Shown here one piece after another: positions 63,401 through 64,000 of a stretch of DNA of 64,000 bases (the first letter of the stretch is position 1; the number at the start of each line of letters is the position of its first letter). This DNA is from Thereva unica (Eukaryota; Arthropoda; Insecta; Diptera; Therevidae), in contig OX465281.1 of assembly GCA_949987705.1 (NCBI GenBank), forward strand, positions 82,984,543-83,048,542, in the 5' to 3' direction. The position numbers and the translations under genes were made by a program. The notes beneath the pieces were generated by a model. The model was not told where the DNA came from. It was given only the letters and a program-made list of their open reading frames with translations, and did not search any database.

Positions 63401-64000
63401 TAGATCTTTTTAAACTCCGTGACACAAAAAATTTGGACAGTTCTGCGCACCTCGTGCCATACCTATTGTATAAATATTGTTCTATCATTTCCCCTCTTTT
63501 AAGTTAAAACGGCAACAAACGAAGAAAAACTCGACAAAATATTTTTGGGAAGGGGGAACTCCTCCTATCAAATCACTTGCTGCCTTTTAATCCGTCGCGA
63601 CGGCGCATTGCTACAGGGAGGTGTAATTTTCTGGGAATTCAATGATTAGTTAAAAAATTTACAAATTATGAATGAAAAACGCCCCTTTTTATAAATTTTT
63701 TTATTTTAAGGTTTTTGTATTTTACACATTTGCTAGAAATAATTTGTAGCAATTTATAGTAAATAAATACGAAATTTCTGTTTTTATCACGTTGATTACT
63801 AGATTGTTGACGTTTTCCGCCACTTGCATGCGCGGTTCTGCCTGGGGGGTTGTACTGCTTGTGACTGCGGAGAACTATTGTTTTATGAATGAAAAAGGTG
63901 ATGTATTCAAAAGAAATTTCTTCAGCATTTTTTTTTAAATTATTTTAAATTTAGGGATGACAAATATATCGCATAATTAAAGTAAAATTATGCTTATTAT
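63401..64000. other. Unassigned
   Basis: AT-rich with a few GC-rich words (CCGTCGCGACGGCG palindrome near 63592). No gene recognised before the window ends. Confidence 0.3.

Overview
The window looks like part of a large, AT-rich, transposon-choked arthropod genome, most likely an insect. The evidence is a spliceosomal host gene encoding an animal-type RMND5 protein, two-ORF Jockey and CR1-like LINEs, RTE LINEs with AAG tails, a BEL/Pao element with an F-type envelope region, piggyBac, hAT-like MITEs and a Helitron. I see no bacterial features.

The only host gene I can support is an RMND5A/B homologue on the minus strand (GID/CTLH E3 ubiquitin ligase subunit). Six coding exons join in phase into 397 codons. 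Exon 1 is at 60248..60383 and exons 2-6 are at 26185..27458, so intron 1 is about 32.8 kb and holds most of the mobile elements in the right half of the window.

Left half (1..25.7 kb): 1..519 is the 3' end of a Helitron whose full copy is at 47426..50984. A minus-strand BEL/Pao remnant is scattered over about 1.04..17.7 kb. It was split by RTE-A (1291..8532, 12-bp target duplication) and by a Jockey element (8644..16567, 11-15 bp duplication). RTE-A was invaded by RTE-B (1585..4413, 11-bp duplication), which carries a tRNA-derived SINE, and also by a TIR element (6257..7342). The Jockey element has a 2.58-kb internal tandem duplication covering ORF1, the endonuclease and the start of RT; one copy carries a MITE. 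Next come a CR1-like LINE (CR1-A) split by another (CR1-B) and by a MITE, an RTE-like LINE with a 572-codon open RT ORF (22.4..24.3 kb), and a third LINE family (LINE-C).

Intron 1 (27459..60247): an apparently intact piggyBac (28126..30709), a MITE, a large foldback element, LINE-C with a nested hAT-like MITE, a BEL/Pao element with both LTRs, broken pol and an env-like region (38326..44579), and three inverted-repeat elements nested like Russian dolls (44.66..45.79 kb). A 334-bp TIR element follows as an empty copy (46004..46337) and a copy filled by the Helitron (47262..51154). The Helitron carries about 24 units of a 118-bp satellite. Then come an hAT-like element with an 8-bp duplication, a MITE with about 36-bp TIRs, and a nearly complete CR1-like LINE (54895..59250).

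Upstream of exon 1 (60.4..64 kb) there are dispersed palindromic GGCAAAATTTTGCC motifs, a TA microsatellite, a 214-bp tandem duplication and a degenerate LINE fragment. All calls come from reading translations and repeat alignments by eye; no database search was run.
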